Source: Parasponia andersonii
Taxonomy: Eukaryota; Streptophyta; Magnoliopsida; Rosales; Cannabaceae
Assembly: GCA_002914805.1 (NCBI GenBank)
Contig: JXTB01000109.1
Coordinates: 419,577 to 483,576, forward strand
Reading direction: 5' to 3'
Length of the DNA stretch: 64,000 nt
Of the stretch, positions 36,885 through 62,149 are shown piece after piece. The notes beneath the pieces are model-generated. The model searched no databases. It saw nothing but the letters and a program-made list of their open reading frames with translations, and had not been told where the DNA came from. The position numbers and the translations under genes are program-made. Each line of letters begins with the position of its first letter. Positions within the stretch are counted from its first letter, which is position 1.

Positions 36885-37160
36885 TTCCTTTTTTTTATGG
36901 GTTCTTCGTTTTCTTTTCTTTATTTCTTCCTTTTTTTCCCTCTTTTTCCTTTATTTTCTTTTCCCTGAAAAGATAACTCTCATGTGCAAAACATGTGTAT
37001 CTGTTATCATTTAATCATTTAACGTCTACGTTCAAATTGGACCTAATTGATACTAATTCGTAAGTCAAAGGAGTTCATTGCCAAAATTGAAATCATAGGG
37101 ACTAAATCGTCACAAGTTACATAGTCAAGGGACCAATTGTGCCAAAAACTCTTGATATCA
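36885..37160 (-). repeat. Long inverted repeat, right arm
   Basis: Reverse complement partner of 33921-34200. Further similarity (minus strand) of about 37300-37370 to about 33850-33900 suggests the original arms were longer, with about 150 bp extra in this arm. It may be a palindromic transposon or paired inverted insertions. Confidence 0.7.
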
Positions 37161-37532
37161 TGTGTTGACTTTTTGAATAATTTTAACTGATAAAAGACAA
37201 TAATATCCTTAAAATTAATAAAAATAATAAAGATTATTCTAGTTTTAACATAAGATATTACTGTTTTTTCGTTACTAAAATTGGTAAAAAAATCAGTTCA
37301 AGGTATTAATTTTTAAAAATTTTTAATCTCAAGATATTATTTTATAAAGTTCAAACTTGAGGATCTAAAATACAAAACATTTAAACTTGAAAGTATTTTT
37401 CCACATTACACCCTTATTTGATACAAATTTTTATGTGCAAAAGAAAAAAAAATATTGAATGTCCCTAATATTACTTAATGAACAAAAGTTGTTCATTAAG
37501 TTTTGATGATTATGTAACGATGATAGATCTTT

Positions 37533-37832
37533 TTGTCTTAAAATATTTGAGGTTAAATGACGAGTTATATCCACGATGAAGCACAAGGTAAAAAGACTTA
37601 ATACTAAAGATACCACTCTCACTTAACTTGGTCAGAACTTATTCTCCATTTTCTTCAAATTGAAAACTATAAACAGAGGCTATGAATCATTACACCAATC
37701 TTTCCAAACAAAAACCCAATCAGCAATGTCCAAAGCCCAATTACAAGATTCTTCTTCCATCTATTTCAATGTTCCCAGTATCTTCCACTGAAAAAATAAA
37801 TAAATATTCAATCAAGGAAATGAAAGATAAAG
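37533..37832 (+). repeat. Dispersed direct repeat, copy 2
   Basis: Partner of 3925-4225 in the same orientation, 33.6 kb away. It lies just outside the right arm of the long inverted repeat and ends in A-rich sequence before the N at 37867. Confidence 0.65.
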
Positions 37833-38558
37833 TTGAAATTATCACACATTGAAAAAAAAAAAAAAANATGAGGAACTATATGGAGGAGAGTAGACTTTTC
37901 TAATAATTTTAGTTATTTCCTTATTAGTCGACCATTTTAATACCTAAAATGTGAAATGAGCTGTCCTGTGTAAATTAGAATATGGATAATAGTATTATTT
38001 GATGTGGCATGCGATTTATTATTATCTAATTAATAAATATTATTTATTTTATGTTTAATAAGTTATAATTCATTCGTTATCATAAAAACTTATTAACTAA
38101 TTGAAGGGTAAAAACTTACATGCCTAGTCATTAGTTCACAACTCTGTGAATCATATCCAAAAAAGAGAATTTGACACTTGGTATTGTTATCCAAATTGGG
38201 ATGAACATCCGTGCCCATGCTCCTAACATTATACGAAGTTTTTCACTTATTATAAAATTATAGACCTACATACATAGATAAATACAATGTAGGTTTGACT
38301 CCACCATTACATAGAGCACATTTTGATACAGGCATGAATGCAAAGCTATCAATTATATTCTATAATACCAATGAAGCTAAATAATTTAATAACTCTAACT
38401 TGCAAAAGTATATAGAAAATAATAGTGTTCTATTATGCACGCATTGTTCAGAAAAATTTAAGAAATGTAAAACAAAAAGCAGATATTCATACTACAATAA
38501 TAATAAAGCTACACTTTTTCTTCTTTTTTTTTTTCGGGTAATGTCAAATATCACAATC
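37833..38558. other. Intergenic 3' of the F-box/DUF295 gene, with an unresolved base
   Basis: No gene seen. Position 37867 is N inside a poly-A run, an assembly or sequencing uncertainty. Confidence 0.7.
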
Positions 38559-39728
38559 TTACTCGCAAAGAAAACTTGGCTGAACCCACAGAGGAGCCAG
38601 ATATTCACTCTCTCTATTCTCAAATCCAAAGAAACGCTCCAATTTTCCATCTTTCATATCAAAGACACCAATATCTTTACTTCTAACCCCGAAATTATCC
38701 AATTTGCGGAAATCGTCCGCGAAATATATGCAATTACACTTACACCCCAAAAAGTCCGACGCCTTGACCGAAAACGACGAAGACTTATCCCCCAAAAACA
38801 GGGCTCTATCCCCCAGGCTCTCGATCTTCCAAAACGACCCGTCGTTTACGTTCACCTCGAAAACCCTAAACTCCGTTGTTTCTCTGTTCCCGTGGCCCCA
38901 CCACTGCCGATCCCCTTGAACGACAAGGAGGGCCCCTTCCGACTCTACCAGGTAGAGCATTTCGATGTCGTATGGGTTCAGAAATGGCGCCTCCGACTTC
39001 GGCAGATTCAGCTCCGATACCACCGACACCATCCGACGGTCACGATCTTCGCGATCAGGACTCAGGGCGAGCACCCTCCGGCGCCGATCGACGGCGTAGA
39101 ATCGGCCGTTGAAGTGGACAACGTCGAGGAAGAGGACCGGCTCCTCGGCCTCGATCCTCGCCCAAGACGACCTCCCCGGCCTCCAAAACGACAACTGATT
39201 CTCAGCGGCCGAGTCCGACGACTGATCGATCGCCACGACCGCGAAATCCCCCGGCGGCGCCAGGGACGGCCTCGACGACAGCGCGAACTTGTAAACGACA
39301 TTGATGTTCCAAACCGGCAGCCGAATTTGGTGATCGGGCGATAGGGGGTGGAAGAGACTGATGTCGTTTCGGTGGACGTTGGTGGCCGCCATCATCCAGC
39401 CCAGGGAGGAGAGAATCGAGTTTGCCGTACAGTAAGACCGATGAGGCGGGTGAGGGATCCGGTAGAGTCTGTGGTTCGTGAGGCTGTAAATTTTGGGGGT
39501 TTGGGGTTGGGAGTGGAGGTCGGGGTGGGTCTGGCGCAGCATCAGCCATGGGAGGAGCTGGTCTTTGGACGAGTTGAAATTCTCCTTGGGTGCCGCTGAT
39601 CTCCACGAACGACAGACGGAGCCGAAAACGACGTAGTTTTCGAGAGACAATAGGCGATTAGCGATGGCAATTAGGAGATCGTCGGGGAGTGAGAACCAGT
39701 TGGGCTCCATGTGCGTTTTGGGGATCAA
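38559..39728 (-). CDS. F-box protein with DUF295 (KIB-type) beta-propeller domain
   Basis: A single uninterrupted exon of 389 aa; an alternative start Met7 (MEPNWFSLPDD) would give 383 aa and may be the real one. The F-box is at about residues 11-46 (WFSLPDDLLIAIANRLLS, VFGSVCRSWRSAA). The rest matches the DUF295 architecture, with LFHPLSP near 125, FYAVD near 210, YLVESEGALLVV near 259-270 and the signature GCKCNCIYFADD at 328-339. Family knowledge: these proteins are SCF adaptors; members called KIB target GSK3-like kinases in brassinosteroid signalling, but this large family is mostly uncharacterised. The coding region is far more GC-rich than its surroundings, which also opens long false frames on the plus strand. 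Intact and probably functional. Confidence 0.92.
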   Translation of the reverse strand: MIPKTHMEPNWFSLPDDLLIAIANRLLSLENYVVFGSVCRSWRSAAPKENFNSSKDQLLPWLMLRQTHPDLHSQPQTPKIYSLTNHRLYRIPHPPHRSYCTANSILSSLGWMMAATNVHRNDISLFHPLSPDHQIRLPVWNINVVYKFALSSRPSLAPPGDFAVVAIDQSSDSAAENQLSFWRPGRSSWARIEAEEPVLFLDVVHFNGRFYAVDRRRRVLALSPDREDRDRRMVSVVSELNLPKSEAPFLNPYDIEMLYLVESEGALLVVQGDRQWWGHGNRETTEFRVFEVNVNDGSFWKIESLGDRALFLGDKSSSFSVKASDFLGCKCNCIYFADDFRKLDNFGVRSKDIGVFDMKDGKLERFFGFENRESEYLAPLWVQPSFLCE

Positions 39729-42700
39729 GAAAGAGAACCCTTTTTTTTATTTTTTCAAAGGTTGAAAAATATGAAAATGAGCAAAGTAAAAATTGGAGAG
39801 TTATGCCAAGGCGACATCATTAAAATACTAAACTTAAACCCTGATTTGGAATACTCATCTCAACCCCACCCAAAAAAAATATAAAAAATAAATGAATACA
39901 TAGTTCTGAAAGTTTCCTACAATGTTACTCTCTTGCTCAAATAAATAAATATATATATATATAGGCGCATTATCACATACACGCAATTAGTATATATTTT
40001 TAATGGATAACAAGTTTTTCCTTTTTGTTTTTTGAAGTGAATGGAAAGAATAAGTTAGAAGTTTTTTTTTTCGTCTAATAAAAAGGACTTTTTTTTGTAG
40101 AGTCGTTTATGGCCTTTTGGTGAATTAAATGCATTCCCATTTTGTTTCTTTTTCACAATTGTATGTGCAATTATGACACATGTCCAACCTCCACTTTGTC
40201 TCATTTTAATTATTTCATAGGCTATACCCGCTCTGTGCACAAAAGGAAAAACAATTATTCAAAATTCGGAAAAATCCAACAAGACCTTGGAGTCAACAAA
40301 ATTCAAAATCCAATAATAAAAATATCCACATTTTTTTCCTTCTTTTTTATTTTATTTTATTAAAGTTTTCTCTTACCTAAAACCAGAGATGTGTAGATTG
40401 TATTTGTTTTTGTCCGTTTCTTCTATAATCGAAGATTTTTTAAACAAAATTTGTTTTTTTAAAAAAAAAAAAAATAAAACTTAACTAATAACTTTCATTT
40501 ATTATAAAAATACTACTACTACTTAATCCCCACACTACCCGATCAGGAATAATAGGTTTTCACGTCTATCTTGATATGACTCGAACCTAAGATCAAGATC
40601 CTAAATAATAGGTGTTCTTACCACTTGAGTCAACCCAATTCGTCATTTAAAAAAAATTGCTTAAAAATTGATAGATTTGAAGATTCTATAATTCATATCT
40701 AGATCTAACTTATGCCACAAATCCATCACTATTAATTGAAAGAGACAATTTGGGTGAGGAGATAAATTCAAAAGAAATAATTTAGATATCTCAACTAGTT
40801 TATCAAATTTTTAATAGTAACATATATAGTGAGTAAATTATCACTAGTAATTAGTGAAAATTTTTAATAGTAACATATGTAATAAGTGAATTATCACTAG
40901 TAATTAGTGAATGACATTAAATTTATTATTAAAATTTTCATTATACTACTAATTGAAAAATAATCACATGTGATTACGAACCGTTTAATATGTGTGACCA
41001 CGAGTTGTTTAACACTTATAGTCAAGACTTCTTTTAGATAAGCAAAAGGTGTCAAGTTTAATCTCCACCTCCATCCCTCCTAACCACTAACGAATGGATA
41101 TATAAAAACATAATAATAATAACATGTATTAGTACAAAAATTTTGATAAAGTAGTCAGTATACCTAGCATTGTATGAAATTTGAATAGTTGAAGAAGCAT
41201 TTCTTATTGTGCTCTAATTGTCTCCCTTGGAAAGTTCCGTTCATATCATCTTTAATATCTCGTGCACAAATTTTTTCTATCAGATCGTTCATATGTCAAA
41301 TGAGTTATGGACGATTGTTTATTGTTATAGATTACATATGGTTCGATCTTTTGTGAATTCATGTTTGTACTCTTTGTTTGGTTTAATGAACTAAGTAATA
41401 TATTCAAAATATAAAACTAAATTAAAAAAGAAAATAGAATAAACGTTCAACATTTTTGCTTAGGGAATTTAATGGATATTCCATTGTTCCCTAGCTCAGA
41501 TTTTAGGGAGTAAAAATATATTCTCATATTTGGATTTTAACAAAGAAATTAGGGGGAAAAAAAGAGTTCAGAAAAACTGGAAGGAATTTTTTTGCTTAAC
41601 TTTGGAGAATGCAAGGATAACTATAAACAGCTCATTGGGCTAACTCGGAGTGGGGTGAGATAGAATTGGGTAGAGTGGGGATAGAATAGTAGATCGAGAA
41701 TTCAATTCTTAAACTATGTAAATTATTTTCTTTTAATTTATAATAAATTGAAATCATTAGTTAAGCATCACTTTAAAAAAAATTACGAATAAATTGAAAA
41801 AGATAGAAGTTTTCCAAAGAACAATAGTTTATGGAATTCTAAGAAAATATATTCCTCATCTTTTTTAGTTTTGTTTTTCCTTACTATTTTTTTTCCTGAG
41901 CAAATTCTTAAATTCAAACATATCTCTTGATACTATGCAAAAATTACGTTGTTAAAATAAGTTAAAAAAAAAGGGAAATTTTTATGAAATAATGAAATTT
42001 CACTTAATTTTCTACCTAAAAAAGGAAATACCAAAAATGTTGATATTTTAAACTATGCATCCAACCAACTTCCGAAAAACCGTATAGATGGTAATTAGAA
42101 TAGTCCCGTATCTAATTGTACATTGTCTTTGCAGAAAAGTTCCAAATATGCTTTGGATGGACCATATCTTTAGCCTTTAGTAGTAGTTAGAGGAGGTGAG
42201 AGAAAAAGTTAAAAAATAAAAAAATTTCAAGAGAACGAATGAGTAGAAAGAATGTTATTACAGTATTCTTTACAAAAGTGGTAGAAGGATGAATATGGAC
42301 GTATAGTCATATTATCATAATAAAATGGTATCAAAACCAAACAAATTTAATCGTGCACCAAACATCAATATATACTTTGGTTTTGGTTCGGTCTTGGCCC
42401 TTAGGGAGGGATGATTGATGTCTCCTTCCCTAGTTCTTTATTAGTTATCAGTTTAATAACAAACAATTGGGAACAAAAAGACGTGCAAGGTTACAGTCTG
42501 ATGAAAGTTAAAACTCTTAATCACCTTCATGATGATCAAAGTGTTGGCATTTGTTGTAACTGATTTCGAGCTGATTAGAAATCCTCAATCACAACCTTAC
42601 ATGTGTCACACAGGATTCCATGGGATGGCTATAACATAAATTGGCTCAAAAGAAAAGACGGCATGAGTACGAGTAAAGCTCGTACTCGGTACTCATCCCC

Positions 42701-43582
42701 ACTAGCAAGCTGCAACCGTTTTCTCCAAAACTACAATGGCCGACTACAGAAGCCCACCAGATTGCATAAAACCAGAGACTTCATCAGGAATTTGAACATA
42801 AATTCCTCAAAGTAAAATGCATTAAATACATGTTTATCATTAATACGAATTATTGCAAGTCATCTGGAAATTATCTAATTGACTAGATGATAATCGGTAA
42901 CGAAAATCGTGAGAGTTCCTCACCTATAACTAGAGAACTCTTACCACTAATTCAGACGTTGGAATCATTTGCCAAACCTCTATAGAGGTAGGCAAAAAGA
43001 TTAACCGAACCACTTCTCTTCTTACTGTTTTTTCCTTTTGATCTTTCTCTCATACTATGGTGTTCAAAATCTGTTTGTTGACAAAAATGCATGCCCACAG
43101 AATCCGTCATGACAAATAAAATCTCAAATGAGTATATCGACCACATTACTAATGCTAAGTTTGCATCTTCGTCAAACTCATCTTGGTAATCAGATTCCTA
43201 AGTCAGCTTGGGAACATTAAGTCCAGGCAGACGGAGTGAACACCAAGAGACTTCGCGTCGACGATAAAAGATGTGGTAGTTACACTTAGCTGTCAATGGC
43301 TTCATCATAAACTCTGCAAATTCACCTGCTCAATTGTCTTTCTACATGCTTGTTTCATCTATAAAACTCATTATTCACCAAGCTAGAGAAAACTAGAAGT
43401 TTGATCCATATGAAGAAAGAACTTACTATCTTTACAAATTATCAAGCTCTGCTATTCTGTAGGTTCTGTAATATCAGGGCCTATCTAATTATGAAGGCCA
43501 ACAGAAGCGTCATGCAAGGAATCTACTGTGAACAGTTCTCTAATGTTAACAGCAAAAGCTTCGCATTAACATGAAGACACTT
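39729..43582. other. Intergenic, AT-rich, no gene seen
   Basis: It contains a two-copy 53-bp tandem repeat at 40805-40910 and scattered similarity to other AT-rich repeats of the window (near 40550 to the stretch near 3765; near 41720 to the stretch near 32555). No supported coding. Confidence 0.6.
40805..40910 (+). repeat. Tandem duplication, 2 x 53 bp
   Basis: AAATTTTTAATAGTAACATA... repeated at 40805-40857 and 40858-40910 with a few differences. Each unit contains the near palindrome TCACTAGTAATTAGTGA. Confidence 0.88.
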
Positions 43583-44668
43583 TCATTCCTTGAGCTTCCT
43601 GTTCACGTAATCCAGGTATTCCTGCCAGAGGAAAAAAAAAATCAATAAATACCAGAGTAACCAGACCAACAAAACTACTAGTGTGATAAGACTTGGAATT
43701 CCTTTGTTAATGTTCTTAGTGTTCGTCAACAAGGATGTTTAAACAGAAACAAAATTCTTCGTTTTCCCTTTAACCAAATTTCATGGAACACATGCATAGA
43801 CAGAACAAAAGAACACCTGCAGAATGCCAACAGCAGCAAACTTATCAACAATTGTCTTCGAATGAACTGGATGCAAATTCAAAGGCTTCAACAGAAATTC
43901 CACGTTCTGTAAACAATTCAATGAACTTTTCAGGTTATACATCATTTAAAACAGAATCAAGGCACCAAGTTGAGAACTGGGTTCATCCAAGATATGGTTC
44001 CAAACCTTAGAGGTAAAGCGCTCATCCCAGTATGTATATTTGACCCCTTTAAGTTTGTTTGTGTTGCACAGTTCGTCTACAAAAAGCTTCACTAGCACAG
44101 ACTAAACCAAAGCCAAGCCAAGCAAACAGCCATAGATAGTGAGAGAATAAACAAAAAGGCCTAAAATTCATATGACTGAGGCTATGAACTCACATCATTA
44201 GTACCCCTTTGTCTGTCAAAAGGGAACCCCACAACGAAACCCTCCAAAGAAAGTTCAGATATCTAATACACAAAACAAAAGAAAACCACTTATCAGAGTC
44301 TCAAAAACACCACAAATAGCTCAAAAAATTAACTATAATCTACTAAGAAAGGACCTAACCAGACACTGAAAATCATCAGCCATTAACTCAATATTAGATT
44401 TCTTCCTTAGTAGAACACTGCAAAACCAAGAAATGAACAACACCTATGTCCTTAAACGGTGTGAAAGCTTCAAAAAGTCCTCAAATTCAAGTATATAACT
44501 AGAAAAAGGTTTCATGTACCTTAAAGGTGAAGCAACCTTGTTGTTGATGTCAGAGACGGCCAAGCCAATGTACTTACTCCCAACGTCTAAACCGAGCAAG
44601 CGACTGCGTTCAAGGCCATCGGTCTTGAGCAAGTCTTTAAATAAGCTCAATGGCTTCACGTACCTCAT
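43583..44668 (-). CDS. YqgF/RuvX-like RNase H-fold protein (putative pre-16S rRNA nuclease family)
   Basis: Six exons, 44668-44520, 44417-44360, 44262-44194, 44101-44006, 43906-43817 and 43621-43583, join with GT/AG borders and correct phase to 166 aa ending in TGA. Exon 1 has LLGLDVGSKYIGLAVSD (residues 24-40, with the first catalytic-type Asp28). Exon 3 has GFVVGFPFD, exon 4 KYTYWDERFTSK (113-124), exon 5 TIVDKFAAVGILQ (142-154, with Asp145). This order matches the compact bacterial-type RuvX fold, and the length is close to bacterial YqgF (about 140-160 aa). In bacteria the family acts in 16S rRNA 5' maturation; in plants the role is not established. The start MRYVKPLSLF has no obvious transit peptide; an unseen upstream exon cannot be excluded. 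The gene is in the same orientation as the demethylase upstream but independent of it. Confidence 0.9.
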
Positions 44669-45157
44669 CTGTGGACGTATTTACGATTAAACTAAATAAA
44701 AAAGGTTAAGCTTTAGCCTGGAATGGAAGCCGAATGCCTGTATTAGGAAAACCAATTTCAGATTTTAAGGAAGCCATGAAAGAAACCAGGCTGAGAAGAG
44801 AAAGAAAACCTAATTTCAGATTTCAGGGAAGCCATGGACGGACCTGAGCAGAGCAGAGAGAGAGGATCAGCCTGAGACAGGTCGGCGATTGGAGCTTTTG
44901 GTTTTGGTGAGAAGAAGAAGAAGAAGTTGAGGGCCGTATTATGGGCCTTGGCCAAATGGGCTTGTGGAATGTTGGGTCTTTTAGCAAAATGGCAGATTTT
45001 GACTCTTCATTTCACTACATTATGATACATGTCCTTTTTTCCCCTCGATTTCATAACTAAATAGCCAAATATCGGTTGATATAATGCCCGATATAGTAAC
45101 TATGTCCTAGGCCGTTCAGCAACAAAAATTTGAAAAAAAAAAAAAAAAAAAAAAAAA
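44669..45157. other. Upstream region of the RuvX-like gene and a poly-A tract
   Basis: Holds the presumed promoter and leader of the minus-strand RuvX-like gene. A phrase like TTTCAGATTT..GGAAGCCATG occurs twice (about 44756 and 44816), a diverged local duplication. A 25-base poly-A runs at 45133-45157. Confidence 0.5.
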
Positions 45158-45350
45158 GACGTTTAGTACTAGAGTATCAATTTTGTTAGGGTTAATTATA
45201 TTTTTTATGTCTTGTATTTTGTGTTTATATTTACATAAGACCGTTGTATTTTAAGACCTTTAGTACTAGAGTATCAATTTTGTTAGGTTTAACTATATTT
45301 TTTATCTGTTGTATTTTGTGTTTATATTTACATAAGACCTAGAGTCTAGA
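45158..45350 (+). repeat. Tandem duplication, 2 x about 97 bp
   Basis: GAC.TTTAGTACTAGAGTATC... through TTTACATAAGACC is repeated at 45158-45254 and 45255-45350 with few differences, directly after a poly-A tract. Confidence 0.88.
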
Positions 45351-46215
45351 CATGTAAAGCGGGTTGAGCTGGTGTCTAAGTGGAGAAAAAGTTCATAAAA
45401 ATCTATTTTTAAAATTATATTTTCACAAATACCTATTTTTTATTTTTATTTTATAAATACCCATTTTTATATATTTTTTGGAGAAATGTAAACCATCACT
45501 ATTTTAAGAATGTATACATTTTAAAAACGTATACATTTCATGCATTAAATGTATACCGTAATCTATATTCCATGAATAAAAATTACACTAAAAATTGGCA
45601 CACGTTTTAAAATGTATACTGTTCATATTTTACACATGAAATGTGTACCTCATGGATAAAATTTATATTGTAAATATGGACCACTCATATTTTGCATATG
45701 CAATGTGGACAAAAAAATGGGTATTTTTGAAAGAAAAATTAAAAACGGGTATTTATGAAAAAAGTTTTAAAAAATAAATACTAGGTGTAAATTTCTCCTA
45801 AGTGAGTCTCCTAAGTGAGTCGTGCCTATATGACCCGAATATGAGTCTAAATGTGAACATAAACTCTTTATCGTTTTATGCTTTAAAATATCAAATATAT
45901 ACTTATGTGAGCTAAAATATAAGTCTAAAACTCATTTCTATTCTTTCAAAATTTGAATAAATTGAAAATAAATAAAAATAAGTAAATATATAATATTAAA
46001 AACATATAAATGAAAATATTTAATTAATTTTTTTTAATTTGAACTAAGAAATACATTTATATATAATATGACTAAATACGGGTCTATAGAAATATGGGTC
46101 GGACCAGACAAATGAACTTATTGCTGAGGCTCGGTCCGGCCCCTATTATATGTAACGGGTCGAGCCGGTATCATACTTGTTCCTCGGAACGTTGGCCGGC
46201 CCGCATTGACACTCT
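45338..46215. mobile_element. Possible DNA element with GGGTCGAGCC-like ends, holding a nested MITE
   Basis: The left AGAGTCTAGACATGTAAAGCGGG and the right, reverse complemented, AGAGTGTCAATGCGGGCC are similar, and the inward sequence near both ends is rich in GGTC/GACC phrases (GGGTCGGACC, CGGGTCGAGCC) often seen at the ends of plant hAT- or Mutator-type elements. A possible AAGAC flank is present at both sides. No coding remains. Family and limits are uncertain. Confidence 0.35.
45383..45797. mobile_element. MITE with long inverted arms and 7-bp target duplication
   Basis: Ends GAGAAA/TTTCTC are flanked by CTAAGTG at 45376-45382 and 45798-45804. The arms pair over about 80 bp (for example TTTATAAATACCCATTTTT with AAAAACGGGTATTTATGAAA). 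415 bp, non-coding. It sits inside the larger element at 45338-46215. Confidence 0.7.
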
Positions 46216-47283
46216 AAGACTGTCATATTTTCAAACATAACAAGTTTCTGATTCTTTCAAGGACAAACATAACAATCTTATACTAACATATTTGTAATTG
46301 GTAATAAAAGTCCTCTTTTTGACATATTTATGACGATCAATTTGGGAAAACTTAACCTTTGAAAATATGTCAAAATAGACAAATTTGTTAGTTAGCCGTT
46401 TTGTCAGTTTGGAAAAAATTATCACTTTAAAGACACATAGAATGGATAAATTTACCATCAGTTACAAATTTGATCGTTCAAATTCGTAATTCTAGATAAT
46501 ACCTGTCCAATCTTATAGATAACCCCATTTTATTCGTCTTTTGCTTTTTTAATTAGATTCAATTTTGATTGATTAACTAGATTAAATTTTTGAATGTGAT
46601 AAATTTTTTTTCACACTGCCTGACATGTAAACACTGAATTTCAGTTATATATGATGCATTTGGTATACACATAGTTCAAATGTGCCAATTATTTATCGTC
46701 AGTATTACGTCTCGTACTACACTTAGGATTTTAATATCTAAGCGTGAGTAGAGTGGCTTTAGTTAACCAATTAACCATTTCCGTTTGAGGAAAGCTAGTG
46801 ATATAAATTAAACACAGTTTCCCCCTAATTTGAACAGGTACGAAGGAGGTCTTAGACTTGGCCCTTTGCCTTTGGTCACTCAACATCAACATGATGAAAT
46901 TATCGGTTGACCTTTGACCATATTTAGAATGCAAGTTTGGCTAAATATGTTGACCTAACTCTTGGCTTTGAGCAGCTTCTTTGTTCTTATTCCAACGCCT
47001 GTAAAAAATGAAGTGGAGCTGAAATTTTAACACAAGCATGCTTGCCACACCGAGTCTGAAGATGCCTGATCATGCTTCCGCAGATGGATATGTGAGGGAA
47101 GGGGTTGCTCAATTCAATTCAAATTGGGTTAATTTCTCAAAATTTTTGTAGTTGCTAAGTAACAAAGACAATTAACAAAATGAAATTTCTCCCCCTTTAT
47201 TGATTAAAGGAATAGGAGAAGACAAGTGAGCTGAAATGCTATGAATAAAATGAATGAATCAAATGCTTAGTAACAACTGGATT
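46216..47283. other. Intergenic 3' of the demethylase gene, no gene seen
   Basis: AT-rich, no supported coding. The 3' UTR and polyadenylation site of the demethylase transcript should lie in the last few hundred bases before 47283. Confidence 0.55.
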
Positions 47284-61833
<14,550 letters not shown>

Positions 61834-61852
61834 TAAAACAACACAACTTTAT

Positions 61853-62019
61853 CTAAACCATATATAGAAGTGTACCTATATAAACATCAAATTATACTCA
61901 CATCCTTATTAAACAAATCATTGTTCTTCTATTACTCCAAAAAAAATAAAAACAAAAAGTAAAACAAAAAAAAAAACACAAAAAATTCAAATATACCGTT
62001 TCTAGGGTTTGAAGCGTAC
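61853..62019 (-). other. Predicted leader intron of the demethylase gene, with a telo-box
   Basis: Donor GTACGC at 62019 after AAGAG, and acceptor GGTTTAG at 61854-61853, 19 bases before the ATG. A telo-box AAACCCTAG (minus strand, 62010-62002) lies just inside. The upstream leader is rich in CT/GA. Based on consensus only. Confidence 0.4.
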
Positions 62020-62149
62020 CTCTTTGAGAAGAGAGAGAAAGTTAAGTGAGAGAGTGGCTCTGAGCTTTTCTCTCTCTACAGTAAGAGAGTGAGTTTCGTG
62101 GGAGATTTTAGTTGAAAAGGGGGAAAATAAACGGCAAATCAGGAGTTTG

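Noticed and set aside
38400..39344. A 314-codon plus-strand open frame
   Set aside because: It is antisense to the GC-rich F-box/DUF295 gene and runs past its 3' end; the product is Arg/Pro-rich low complexity with no domain, while the minus strand encodes a clear family member.
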